NCBI RefSeq assembly: GCF_029227915.1
Contig: NC_079884.1
Location: 28,088,001-28,152,000, forward strand
DNA from: Hydractinia symbiolongicarpus
Taxonomy: Eukaryota > Cnidaria > Hydrozoa > Anthoathecata > Hydractiniidae
Direction of reading: 5' to 3'
DNA length: 64,000 nt
The notes under the pieces are model-generated. The model was not told where the DNA came from and ran no database searches. It saw only the letters and a program-made list of their open reading frames with translations. A program made the translations under genes and the position numbers. This document shows positions 50,128 through 63,112 of the stretch, piece by piece; the first letter of the stretch is position 1, and every line of letters begins with the position of its first letter.

Positions 50128-53100
50128 CAATATTTTGCCGCTACTACTAGGTTCCATCCCGTTTAACAGTGAAACGATTGACTGTGGGACTTAATTGAAC
50201 TGATTTTGGACTGTGACCTTATAAATGTGAAAGTGAGACAATTAGACTGCAAGAAATAACATTCTTCTTAATTTGACTTGATTACCGAAACTCAGCGATT
50301 ACATTTGCCGCTGTGGTAGCGATTCATTTACAAATTAAGATAAAAAAAATCAGTTCTTACTGTGGGACCAATCCTAGCCGTTAGCGCGCGCTGAAGAAAT
50401 AGAGACAGTTTTAAATACTCCATTTCACTGACTTTCTAACGGTGTCAGTCCCTTTGAGTTACAACTATTGCGTCACATATTCATACCAACATGTATTTGG
50501 TGATTTTCTTCCGATATTACTAATTCGTATTGCTTTTAATAGTGAAACGTTTGACTGTGGGAATAAATAGAACTGATTCTGGACTGTGACCTTGTAAATG
50601 TGATAAATGAGCCAGTTTGACTACAAGAAATAACATTCTTCTTAATTTGACATGATTGCTGGAACTCAGCGATTACACTGCTCACTGTGGTAGCGCTTTA
50701 TTTAAAAATTTAGATAAATAAATCTTTTCTTACTGTGGGACCAATCCTTGCCGTTAGCACGCGCTAAATAAATAGGAACAGTTCCAAAGTCTACATTTCA
50801 TTGACTTTCTAGCGGTATAAATCCGTTTGAGTTACAACGGTTGCGTTACATATTCGTACCAACATGTATTTAGCCATAGTATTCGGATATTACTAGGTTG
50901 CATCGCTTTTAACAGTGAAACGCTTGACTGTGGTACTTAATTGAATTGATTTTGGACTTTGAATTTATAAATGTGATAAATGAGCCAGTTTGACTACAAG
51001 AAATAACATTCTTCTTAATTTGACATGATTGATGGAACTCAGCGATTACACTTGGCGCTGTGGTAGCGCTTTATTTAAAAATTTAGATAAATAAATCTTT
51101 TCTTACTGTGGGACCAATCCTAGCCGTTAGCTCGCGCCGAAAAAATAGAGACAGTTTCAGAAACTACATTTCATTTACTTTTTAACGGTGTCAATCCGTT
51201 TGAGTTACAACGGTTGCGTCACATATTCGTACCAACATGTATTTAGCGATATTTTTCCGCTACTACTAGGTTCCATCGCGTTTAACAGTGAAACGATTGA
51301 CTGTGGGACTTAATTGAACTGATTTTGGACTGTGACCTTATAAATGTGAAAGTGAGACAATTTGACTTCAAGAAATAACATTCTTCTTAATTTGACTTGA
51401 TTACCGAAACTCAGCGATTACATTTGGCGCTGTGGTAGCCATTCATTTACAAATTAAGATAAAAAAATCAGTTGTTACTGTGGGACCAATCCTAGCCGTT
51501 AGCGCGCGCTGAAGAAATAGAGACAGTTTCAAGTACTACATTTCACTGACTTCCTAACGGTGTCAGTCCCTTTGAGTTACAACTATTGCGTCACATATTT
51601 GTACCAACATGTATTTAGCGATAGTAATCGGATATTGCTAGGTTGCATCGCTTTTAACAGTGAAACGATTGACTGTGGGACTTATTTGAACTGATTATGG
51701 ACTTTGACCTTATAAATGTGATAAATGAGGCAGTTTGACTACAAGAAATAACATTCTTCTTAATTTGACATGATTGCTGGAACTCAGCGATTACAGTGGG
51801 CGCTGTGGTAGCGCTTTATTAAAAATTTAAGACAAATAAGTCATTTTTTACTGTGGGACCAATCCTAGCCGTTAGCTCGCGCTGAAGAAATAGAGACAGC
51901 TTCAAAAACTACCTTTCATTGACTTTCTAACGATGTCAATCCGTTGGAGTTACAACGGTTGCGTCACACATTTGTACCAACATTTATTTAGTGATTTTCT
52001 TCCGATATTACTAAGTTGTATTGCTTTTAACAGTGAAACGATTGACTGTGGGAATTAATAGAACTGATTCTGGACTGCGACCTTATAAATGTGATAAATG
52101 AGCCAATTGGTCTTCAAGGAATAACATTCTTCTTAATTTGACATGATTGCCGGAATTAATCGATTACATTAGGCTCTGTGGTAGCGCTTTATATAAAAAT
52201 TTAGATAAATAAGTCTTTTCTTACTGTGGGACCAATACTGGTCGTTAGCACGCGCTGAATAAATAGGAACAGTTCCAAAGACCACATTTCATTGACTTTC
52301 TAGCGGTATAAGTCCGTTTGAGTTACAACGGTTCTGTCACATATTCGTACCAATATGTAATTAGCGATAGTATTCGGATATTACTAGGTTGCATCGCTTT
52401 TAACAGTGAAACACTTGACTGTGGGACTTAATTGAACTGATTTTGGACTTTGGCCTTGTAAATGTGATAAATGAGGCAGTTTGACTACAAGAAATAACAT
52501 TCCTCCTAATTTGACATGATTGCTGGAACTCAGCGCTTACACTGGTCACTGTGGTAGCGCTTTATTACAAAATTAAGGTAAACAAGTCATTCTTTACTGT
52601 GGGACCAATCCTAGCCGTTAGCTCGCGCTGAAGAAATAGAGACAGTTTCAGAAACTACATTTTATTTACTTTCTAACGGTGTCAATCCGTTTGAGTTACA
52701 ACGGTTGCGTCACATATTCGTACCAACATGTGTTTAGCAATATTTTTCCGCTACTACTAGGTTCCATCGCTTTTAACAGTGAAACGATTGACTGTGGGAC
52801 TTAATTGAACTGATTTTGGACTGTGACCTTATAAATGTGAAAGCGAGACAATTGGACTTCAAGAAATAACATTCTTCCTAATTTGACGTGATTGCTGGAA
52901 CTCAGCGATTACACTGGTCACTGTGGTAGCGCTTTATTACAAAATTAAGATAAACAAGTCATTCTTTACTGTGGGACCACTCCTAGCCGTTAGCTCGCGC
53001 TGAAGAAATGGAAACAGTTTCAAATACTACATTTCACTGACTTTCTAACGGTGTCAGTCCGTTTGAGTTACAACAGTTGCGTCACATATTCGTACCAACA

Positions 53101-53640
53101 TGTATTTGGTGATTGTCTTGCGATATTACCAAGTTGTATTGCTTTTAACAGTGAAACGATTGACTGTGGGAATAAATATAACTGATTCTGGACTGTGACC
53201 TTATAAATGTAATAACTGAGTTAATTGGTGTCCAAAGAATAACACTCTTCTTAGTTTGACATGATTGCTGGAATTCAGCGGTTACATTAGGCTCTGTGGT
53301 AGCGCTTTATTTAAAAATTTAGATAAATAAGTCTTTTCTTACTGTGGGACCAATCCTGGCCGTTAGCACGCACTGAATAAATAGGAACAGTTCCAAACAC
53401 TACATTTCATTGACTTTCTAGCGGTATAAGTCCGTTTGAGTTACAACGGTTCTGTCACATATTCGTACCAATATGTACTTAGCGATAGTATTCGGATATT
53501 ACTAGGTTGCATCGCTTTTAACAGTGAAACGATTGACTGTGGGACTTAATTGAACTGATTTTGGACTGTGACCTTATAAATGTGAAAGCAAGACAATTGG
53601 ACTTTAACAAATAACGTTCTTCCTAATTTGACATGATTGC
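50128..53640. repeat. Region of E-type monomers mixed with A/B types
   Basis: E-type CCGCTACTACTAGGTTCCAT is at 50,138, 51,257 and 52,748, spacings of 1,119 and 1,491 bp. The first two also carry a distinct second half: GTGAAAGTGAGAC (shorter than usual), GACTTGATTACCG, and ATTCATTTACAAATTAAG followed by A7 or A8. The third joins an E-type first half to an ordinary second half. A partial E-like second half without the CCGCTAC block is at about 53,570 (GTGAAAGCAAGAC). Interspersed monomers match 43-44 kb variants. Confidence 0.82.
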
Positions 53641-56600
53641 TGGAACTCAGCGATTACACTGGTCACTGTGGTAGCGCTTTATTTAAAAATTTAGATAAAT
53701 AAGTCTTTTTTTCGTGTGGGACCAATCCTAGCCGTTAGCGCGCGCTGAAGATATAGAGACAGTTTCAAAAACTTCATTTCATTGACTTTTTAACAGTGTC
53801 AACCCGTTTGCGTTTTAACGGTTGCGTCACATATTCGTACCAACATGTATTTACTGATAGTATTCGGATATTACTAGGTTGCATCGCTTTTAACAGTGAA
53901 ACGTTTGACTGTGGGATTTAATTGAACTGACTTTGGACTTTGACCTTATAAATGTGATAAATGAGCCAGTTTGACTACAAGAAATAACATTCTTATTAAT
54001 CTGACATGATTGCTGGAAGTCAGCGATTACACTGGGCGCTGTGGTAGCGTTTTATTTAAAAATTAAGATAAATAAGTCTTTTTTTACAGTGGGACCAATC
54101 CTAGCCTTTAGTTCGCGCTTAAGAAATAGAAACAGTACCAAAGACTACATGTCATTGACTTTCTAGCGGTATAAATCCGTTTGAGTTACAACGGTTGCGT
54201 CACATATTCGTACCAACATGTATTTAGCGATGGTATTCGGATATTACTAGGTTGCATCCCTTTTAACAGTGAAACGTTTGTCTGTGGGACTTAATTGAAC
54301 TGACTTTGGACTATGACCTTATAAATGTGATAAGTGAGCCAGTTTGACTACAAGAAATAACATTCTTCTTAACTTGACATGATTGTGGGAACTCAGCGAT
54401 TACTGTGAGCGCTGTGCTAGCGTTTTCTTTAAAAATTAAGATAAATAAGTCTTTTTTTACTGTGGGACCAAACCTAGCTGTTAGTTCGCGCTGAAGAAAT
54501 AGAGACAGTTTCAAAGGCTATATTTCATTGACTGTCTCACGGTTTCAATCCGTTTGAGTTACAACGGTTGCGTCACATATTCGTACCAACATGTATTTAG
54601 TGATTTTCTTCCGATATTACTAGGTTGCATCGCTTTTAACAGTGAAACGATTGACTCTGGAACTTAATTGAACTGATTTTGGACTTTGACCTTATAAATG
54701 TTATAAGTGAGACAATTGGATTCCAAGAAATAACATTCTTCTTAATTTGACATGATTGTGGGAACTCAGCGATTACCCTGGACCCCGTGGTAGCGCTTCA
54801 TTTAAAAATTTAGATAAATAAGTCAACCTTACTGTGGGACCAATCCTAGCCGTTAGCGCGCGCTGAAGAAATAGAGACAGTTTCAAAAACAAAATTTTAT
54901 TGATTTTCTAACTTTGTAAATCCGTTTGAGTTAGAACGGTTGCGTCACATATTCGTACCAACATGTATTTAGTGATTTTCTTCCGACATTACTAGGTTGC
55001 ATCGCTTTTAACAGTGAAACGATTGACTGTGGGACTTAATTGAACTGATTTTGGTTTTGACCTTATAAATGTGATATATGAGGCAGTTTAACTACAAGAA
55101 GTAACATTGTTCTTAGTTTGACATGATTGCTGGAACTCAGCGATTACACTGAGCGCTGTGGTAGCGTTTTATTAAAGAATTAAGATAAATAAGCAATTTT
55201 TAACTGTGGCACCAATCCTAGCGGGTAGCTCGCGCTGAAGAAATAGAGACAGTTTCAAAAACTACATTTCATTGATTTTCTAACCTTGTCAGTCTGTTTG
55301 AGCTACAACGGTTGCGTCACATATTCGTACCAACATGTATTTAGCGATCGTGTTGGGATATTACTAGGTTGCATCGCTTTTAACAGTGAAACAATTGACT
55401 GTGGGACTTAATTGAACTGATTTTTGACTTTGACCTTATAAATGTGATAAGTGAGACAGTTTGACTACAAGAAATAACATTCTTATTAATCTGACATGAT
55501 TGCTGGATCTCATCGATTACACTGGGCGCTGTGCTAGCGTTTTCTTTGAAAATTAAGATAAATAAGTCTTTTTTTACTGTGCGACCAATTCTAGCCGTTA
55601 GTTCGCGCTGAAGAAATAGGAACAATTTCAAAGACTACATTTCATTGACTTTCTGGCGGTATCAATCCGTTTGAGTTACAACAGTTGCGTCACATATTCG
55701 TACCAACATGTATTTAGCGATAGTATTCGGATATTATTAGGTTGCATCACTTTTAACAGTGAAACGTTTGACTGTGGAACTTAATTGAACTGACTTTGGA
55801 CTATGACCTTATAAATGTGATAAGTGAGCCAGTTTGACTACAAGAAATAACATTCTTATTAATCTGACATGATTGCTGGAACTCAGCGATTACTGTGGGC
55901 GCTGTGCTAGCGTTTTCTTTAAAAATTAAGATAAATAAGTCTTTTTTTACTGTGGGACCAAACCTAGCTGTTAGTTCGCGCTGAAGAAATAGAGACAGTT
56001 TCAAAAACTATATTTCATTGACTGTCTAACGGTGTCAATCCGTTTGGGTTACAACGGTTGTGTCACATATTCGTACCAACATGTATTTAGTGATTTCCTT
56101 CCGATATTACTAGGTTGCATCGCTTTTAACAGTGAAACGATTGACTCTGGGACTTAATTGAACTGATTATGGACTTTGACCTTATAAATGTTATAAGTAA
56201 GACAATTGGACTCCAAGAAATAACATTCTTCTTAACTTGACATGATTGTGGGAACTCAGCGATTACACTGGGCGCTGTGGTAGCGTTTTATTTAAAAATT
56301 AAGATAAATAAGTCTTTTTTTACTCTGGGACTAATCCTAGCCGTTAGTTCGCGCTGAAGAAATAGAAACAGTTCCAAAAACTACATTTTATTTACTTTCT
56401 AACGGTGTCAACCGTTTGAGGTACAACGGTTGCGTCACATATTCGTACCAACATGTATTTAGCGTTAGTTTTCGGATATTACTAGGTTGCATCGCTTTTA
56501 ACAGTAAAACGATTGACTGTGGGACTTAATTGAACTGTTTTTGAACTGTGACCTTATAAATGTTATAAATGAGACAATTGGACTCCCAGAAATAACATTC

Positions 56601-56760
56601 TTCTTAACTTGACATGATTGTGGGAACTCAGCGATTACACCGGACCCCGTGGTAGCGCTTCATTTAAAAATTAAGATAAATAAGTCTTTTTTTACTGTGG
56701 AACTAATCCTAGCCGTTAGTTCGCGCTGAAGATATAGAGCCAGTTTCAAAAACTCCATTC
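53641..56760. repeat. Diverged relatives of the 28.9-30.1 kb modules
   Basis: GTTGCATCCC with GTTTGTCTG (54.25 kb), GCGCTGTGCTAGCG with CCAAACCTAG (54.4 and 55.9 kb), TTAGTGATTTCCTTCC (56.09 kb) and an F-like form with CGTTAGTTTTCGG plus GACTCCCAGAAATAAC (56.46-56.60 kb) follow nearly the order seen at 28.9-30.1 and 39.0-39.8 kb. Extra point changes and interposed monomers mark an older or rearranged copy. Confidence 0.78.
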
Positions 56761-59070
56761 CATTGACTTTCTAGCGGTATAAATCCGTTTGAGTTACAAC
56801 GGTTGCGTCACATATTCGTACCAACATGTATTTAGCGATAGTATTCGGATATAACTAGGTTGCATCGCTTTTAACAGTGTAACAATTGACTGTGGGACTT
56901 AATTGAACTGATTTTGGAGTTTGACCTGATATATGTGATAAATGACGCAGTTTGACTACAAGAAGTAACATTCTTCTTAATTTGACATGATTGCTGGAAT
57001 TCAGCGATTACACTGGGCGCTGTGGTAGCGCTTTATAAAAAAATTAAGATAAATAAGTCATTTATAACTGTGGGACCAATCCTAGCCGGTAGTTCGCGCT
57101 GAAGAAATAAAGTCAGTTTCAAAAACTACATTTCACAGATTTTCTAACTTTGTCAATCCGTTTGAGTTACAACGGCTGCGTCAAATATTCGTAACAACAT
57201 GTATTTAGTGTTTTTTTTCCGATATTACTAAGTTGTGTCGCTTTTAAGAGTGAAACGATTGACTGTGGGACTTAATTGAACTGATTCTGGACTGTGACCT
57301 TATAAATGTGATAAATGAGCCAACTGAATTCCAAGGAATAACATTCTTCTTAATTCGACATGATTGTTGGAATTCAATGAGTACACTAAGCTCTGTGGTA
57401 GCGCTTTATTTAAAAATTTAGATAAATAAGTCTTTTTTGCTGTGGGACCAATCCTGCCCGTTAGCACGCAATCATTAAATAGGAAAAGTTTCAAAAACTA
57501 CATTTCATTGACTTTCTAGCAGTATAAATCTGTTTGAGTTACAACGGTTGCGTCACATATTCATACCAACATGTGTTTAGCGATAGTATTCGGATATTAC
57601 TAGGTTGCATCGGTTTTAACAGTGAAACGCTTGACTGTGGGACTTAATTGAACTGATTTTGGACTTACATCTTATAAATGTGATAAATGAGCTAGTTTGA
57701 CTACAAGAAATAACATTCTTCTTAATTTGACATGATTGCTGGAACTCAGCGATTACACTGGTCGCTGTGGTAGCGCTTTATTAAAAAATTAAGATAAACA
57801 AGTCGTTTTTTACTGTGGGACCAATCCTAGCCCTTAGCTCGCGCTGAAGAAATAGAGACAGTTTCAAAAACTACCTTTCATTGACTTTCTAACGGTGTCA
57901 ATCCGTTTGAGTTACAACGCTTGCGTCACATATTCGTAACAACATGTATTTGGTGATTTTCTTCCGATATTACTAATTTTTATTGCTTTTAACAGTGAAA
58001 CGTTTGACTGTGGGAATAAATAGAACTGATTCTGGACTGTGACCTTATAAATGTGATAACTGTGTCAATTGGTGTCCAAAGAATAACACTCTTCTTAATT
58101 TGACATGATTGCTAGAATTCAGCGGTTACATTAGGCTCTGTGGTAGCGCTTTATTTAAAAATTTAGATAAATAAGTCTTTTCTTACTGTGGGACCAATCC
58201 TGGCCGTTCGAACGCGCTGAATAAATAGAAACAGTTCCAAAGACTACATTTCATTGACTTTCTAGCGGTTTAAGTCCGTTTGAGTTACAACGGTTCTGTC
58301 ACATATTCGTACCAATATGTACTTAGCGATAGTATTCGGATATTACTAGGTTGCATCGCTTTTAACAGTGAAACGCTTGACTGTGGGACTTAATTGAACT
58401 GATTTTGAACTTTCACCTTGTAAATGTGATAAATGAGCCAGTTTGACTACAAGAAATAACATTCTTCCTAATTTGACATGATTGCTGGAACTCAGCGATT
58501 ACACTGCTCACTGTGGTAGCGCTTTATTACAAAATTAAGATAAACAAGTCAATTTTTACTGTGGGACCAATCCTAGCCGTTGTCTCCCGCTGAAGAAATA
58601 GAGGCAGTTTCAAAAACTACATTTCATTTACTTTCTAACAGTGTCAATCCGTTTGAGTTACAACGGTTGCGTCACATATTTGTACCAACGTGTATTTAGT
58701 GATTTTCTTCCGATATTACTAAGTTCTATTGCTTTTAACAGTGAAACGATTGACTGTGGGAATTAATAGAACTGATTCTGGACTGCGACCTTATAAATGT
58801 GATAAATGAGCCAATTGGTCTCCAAGGAATAACATTCTTCTTAATTTGACATGATTGCCGGAATTCATCGATTACATAAGGCTCTGTGGTAGCGCTTTAT
58901 TTAAAAAGTTAGATAAATAAATCTTTTCTTACTGTGGGACCAATCCTTGCCGTTAGCACGCGCTAAATAAATAGGAACAGTTCCAAAGTCTACATTTCAT
59001 TGACTTTCTAGCGGTATAAATTCGTTTGAGTTACAACGGTTGCGTCACATATTCGTACCAACATGTATTT
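56761..59070. repeat. Third copy of the 42.2-44.2 kb unit (offset 14,908 bp)
   Basis: From about 57,070 the order follows 42,160-44,160. The GAATTC/AATCATTAAATAGG monomer is at 57,300-57,494, TTTGAACTTTCACC at 58,404 corresponds to TTTGCACTTTGACC at 43,496, and CTGCGACC at 58,783 corresponds to 43,875; the last two offsets are both 14,908. Against copy B the offset is 10,062-10,063. It lacks the 3-monomer expansion. It has more private differences than copies A and B have from each other. Confidence 0.85.
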
Positions 59071-59800
59071 AGCCATAGTATTCGGATATTACTAGGTTGC
59101 ATCGCTTTTAACAGTGAAACGCTTGACTGTGGTACTTAATTGAACTGATTTTGGACTTTGACTTTATAAATGTGATAAATGAGCCAGTTTGACTACAAGA
59201 AATAACATTCTTCTTAATTTGACATGATTGCTGGAACTGAGCGATTACACTTGGCGCTGTGGGAACGCTTTATTTAAAAATTTAGATAAATAAATCTTTT
59301 CTTACTGTGGGACCAATCCTAGCCGTTAGCTCGCGCTGAAGAAATAGAGACAGTTTCAGAAACTACATTTCATTTACTTTTTAACGGTGTCAATCCGTTT
59401 GAGTTACAACGGTTGCGTCACATATTCGTACCAACATGTATTTAGCGATATTTTTCCGCTACTACTAGGTTCCATCGCGTGTAACAGTGAAACGATTGAC
59501 TGTGGGACTTAATTGAACTGATTTTGGACTGTGACCTTATAAATGTGAAAGTGAGACAATTTGACTTCAAGAAAAAACATTCTTCTTAATTTGACTTGAT
59601 TACCGAAACTCAGCGATTACATTTGGCGCTGTGGTAGCGATTCATTTACAAATTAAGATAAAAAAATCAGTTTTTACTGTGGGACCAATCCTAGCCGTTA
59701 GCGCGCGCTGAAGAAATAGAGACAGTTTCAAATACTACATTTCACTGACTTTCTAACGGTGTCAGTCCCTTTGAGTTACAACTGTTGCGTCACATATTCG
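58970..59800. repeat. Copy of 50.77-51.60 kb with an E-type monomer (offset 8,199 bp)
   Basis: GTATTTAGCCATAG (AGCCAT at 50,872 and 59,071), the E-type CCGCTACTACT (51,257 and 59,456) and TGTCAGTCCCTTTGAG (51,561 and 59,760) are all exactly 8,199 bp apart. This is the fourth full E-type first half in the window. Confidence 0.87.
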
Positions 59801-62343
59801 TACCAACATGTATTTAGTGATTTTCTTCCGATATTACTAAGTTGTATTGCTTTTAACAGTGAAACGATTGTCTGTGGGAATTAATAGAACAGATTCTGGG
59901 CTGTGACTTTATAAATGTGATAAATGAGCCAATTGGTCTTCAAGGAATAACATTCTTCTTAATTTGACATGATTGCTGGAACTCAGCGATTACAGTGGGC
60001 GCTGTGGTAGCGCTTTATTAAAAAATTAAGACAAATAAGTCATTTGTTACTGTGGGACCAATCCTAGCCGTTAGCTCGCGCTGAAGAGATAGAGACAGTT
60101 TCAAAAACTACCTTTCATTGACTTTCTAACGGTGTCAATCCGTTTGAGTTACAACGGTTGCGTCACATATTCGTACCAACATGTATTTGGTGATTTTCTT
60201 GCGATATTACCAAGTTGTATTGCTTTTAACAGTGAAACGATTGACTGTGGGAATAAATAGAACTGATTCTGGACTGTGACCTTATAAATGTGAAAGCAAG
60301 ACAATTGGACTTCAAGAAATAACGTTCTTCCTAATTTTACATGATTGCTGGAATTCAGCTAATACATTAGGCTCTGTGGTAGCGCTTTATTTAAAAATTT
60401 AGATAAATAAGTGTTTTTTCGCTGTGGGACCAATCCTAGCCGTCGGCTCGCGCTGAAGAAATAGAGACAGTTTCAAAAACTACATTTCATTTACTTTCTA
60501 ACGGTGTCAATCCGTTTGAGTTACAACGGTTGCGTCACATATTCGTACCAACATGTATTAAGCAATAGTATTCGGATATTACTAAGTTGTATAGCTTTTA
60601 ACAGTGAAACGATTGACTGTGGGAATAAATAGAACTGATTCTGGACTGTGACCTTATAAATGTGATAAATGAGTCAATTGGTGTCCAAAGAATGACATTC
60701 TTCTTAATTTGACATGATTGCTGGAATTCAGCTAATACATTAGGCTCTGTGGTAGCGCTTTATTTAAAAATTTAGATAAATAAGTCTTTTCTTACTGTGG
60801 GACCAATCCTGGTCGTTATCACGCGCTGAATAAATAGGAACAGTTCCAAAGACCATATTTCATTGACTTTGTAGCGGTATAAGTCCGTTTGAGTTACCAC
60901 GGTTCTGTCACATATTCGTACCAATATGTATTTAGCGATAGTATTCGGATATTACTAGGTTGCATCGCTTTTAACAGTGAAACCCTTGACTGTGGGACTT
61001 AATTGATCTGATTTTGGACTTTGACCTTGTAAATGTGTTAAATGAGCCAGTTTGACTACAAGAAATACCATTCCTCCTAATTTGACATGATTGCTGGAAC
61101 TCATCGATTACATTAGGCTCTGTGGTAGCGCTTTCTATAAAAATTTGGATAAATAAGTCTTTTTTTACTGTGGGACCAATCCTAGCCGTTAGTTCGCGCA
61201 TAAGAAATAGAAACAGTTCCAAAGACTACATGTCATTGACTTTCTAGCGGTATAAATGCGTTTGAGTTACAACGGTTGCGTCACATATTCGTACCAACAT
61301 GTATTTGGTGATTTTCTTTCGATATTACTAAGTTGCATTGTTTTTAACAGTGAAACGATTGACTGTGGGAATAAATAGAACTGATTCTGGACTGTGACCT
61401 TATAAATGTGATAAATGAGTCAATTGGTGTCCAAAGAATGACATTCTTCTTAATTTGACATGATTGCTGGAATTTAGCTAATACATTAGGCTCTGTGGTA
61501 GCGCTTTATTTAAAAATTTAGATAAATAAGTGTTTTTTCGCTGTGGGACCAATCCTGGCCGTTAGCACGCGCTGAATAAATAGGAACAGTTTCAAAGACT
61601 ACATTTCATTGACTTTCTAGCGGTATAAATCTGTTTGAGTTACAACGGTTCTGTCACATATTCGTACCAACATGTATTAAGCGATAGTATTCGGATATTA
61701 CTAGGTTGCATCGCTTTTAACAGTGAAACGCTTGACTGTGGGACTTAATTGATCTGATTTAGGACTTTGACCTTGTAAATGGGATAAATGAGCCAGTTTG
61801 GCTACAAGAAATAACATTCTTCCTAATTTGACATGATTACTGGAACTCAGCGATTACACTGGTCACTGTGGTAGCGCTTTATTACAAAAATAAGATAAAC
61901 AAGTCATTTTTTACTGTGGGACCAATCCTAGCCGTCGGTTCGCGCTGAAGAAATAGAGACAGTTTCAAAAACTACATTTCATTTACTTTCTAACGTTGTC
62001 AATCCGGTTGAGTTACAACGGTTGCGTCACATATTTGTACCAACATTTATTTAGTGATTTTCTTCCGATATTACTAAGTTGTATTGCTTTTAACAGTGAA
62101 ACGATTGACTGTGGGAATTAATAGAACTGATTCTGGACTGCGACCTTATAAATGTGATAAATGAGCCAATTTGTCTCCAAGGAATATCATTCTTCTTAAT
62201 TTGACATGATTGCCGGAATTCATCGATTACATTAGACTCTGTGGTAGCGCTTTTTTTAAAAATTTAGATGAATAAGTCTTTTTTTGCTGTGGGACCAATC
62301 CTAGCCGTTAGCGCGCGCTGAAGATATAGAGACAGTTTCAAAA
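59801..62343. repeat. Mixed monomers, local short-range similarity only
   Basis: A- and B-type copies are mixed, with CAGCTAATACATTAGG or AGCTAATACATTAGG variants near 60,356, 60,729 and 61,486. Several monomers resemble 52-53 kb (GGTTCTGTCAC, CCAATATGTA, TTCCTCCTAATTTG). I found no long period. Confidence 0.6.
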
Positions 62344-62350
62344 TTTATTT
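62338..62350. other. 75-bp in-array deletion junction
   Basis: The end of one monomer (CAGTTTCAAAA) is joined directly to TTTATTTAGCGATAG, phase about 75 of the next, skipping the conserved core. Monomer starts flanking it are 61,974 and 62,645, 671 bp apart instead of about 746. The run AAAATTTATTT at the junction gives a little A/T microhomology. Confidence 0.88.
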
Positions 62351-63112
62351 AGCGATAGTATTCGGATATTACTAGGTTGCATCGTTTTTAAAAGTGAAAC
62401 GATTGACTGTGGGACTTAATTGAACTGATTTTGGATTTTGACCTTATAAATATGATAAATGAGGCAGTTTGACTACAAGAAGTAACATTCTTCTTAATTT
62501 GACATGATTGCTGGAACTCAGCGATTACACTGGGTGCTGTGGTAGCGCTTTATTAAAAAATTAAGATAAATAAGTCATCTTTAACTGTGGGACCAATCCT
62601 AGCCGGTAGTTCGCGCTGAAGAAATAGAGACAGTTTCAAAAACTACCTTTCATTGACTTTCTAACAGTGTCAATCCGTTTGAGTTACAACGGTTGCGTCA
62701 CATATCCGTACGAACATGTACTTAGCGATAGTATTCGGATATTACTAGGTTGCATCGCCTTTAACAGTGAAACGATTGACTGTGGGACTTAATTGAAATG
62801 ATTTTGGACTTTGACCTTATAAATGTGATAAATGAGGCAGTTTAACTACAAGAAGTAACATTCTTCTTAATTTGACATGATTGCTGGAACTCAGCGATTA
62901 CACTGATCGCTGTGGTAGCGTTTTATTAAAGAATTAAGATAAATAAGCCATTTTTAACTGTGGCACCAATCCTAGCCGGTAGTTCGCGCTGAAGAAATAG
63001 AGACAGTTTCAAGAACTACATTTCATTGATTTTCTGGCGGTATCAATCCGTTTGAGTTACAACAGTTGCGTCACATATTCGTACCAACATGTATTTAGCG
63101 ATAGTATTCGGA
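62351..63112. repeat. Ordinary A-type monomers between the deletion and the last module
   Basis: Two A-type monomers carry GAGGCAGTTTGACTACAAG or GAGGCAGTTTAACTACAAG and CCTAGCCGGTAGTTCGCG variants, as at 41.3 and 55.1 kb. There is nothing but satellite. Confidence 0.7.
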
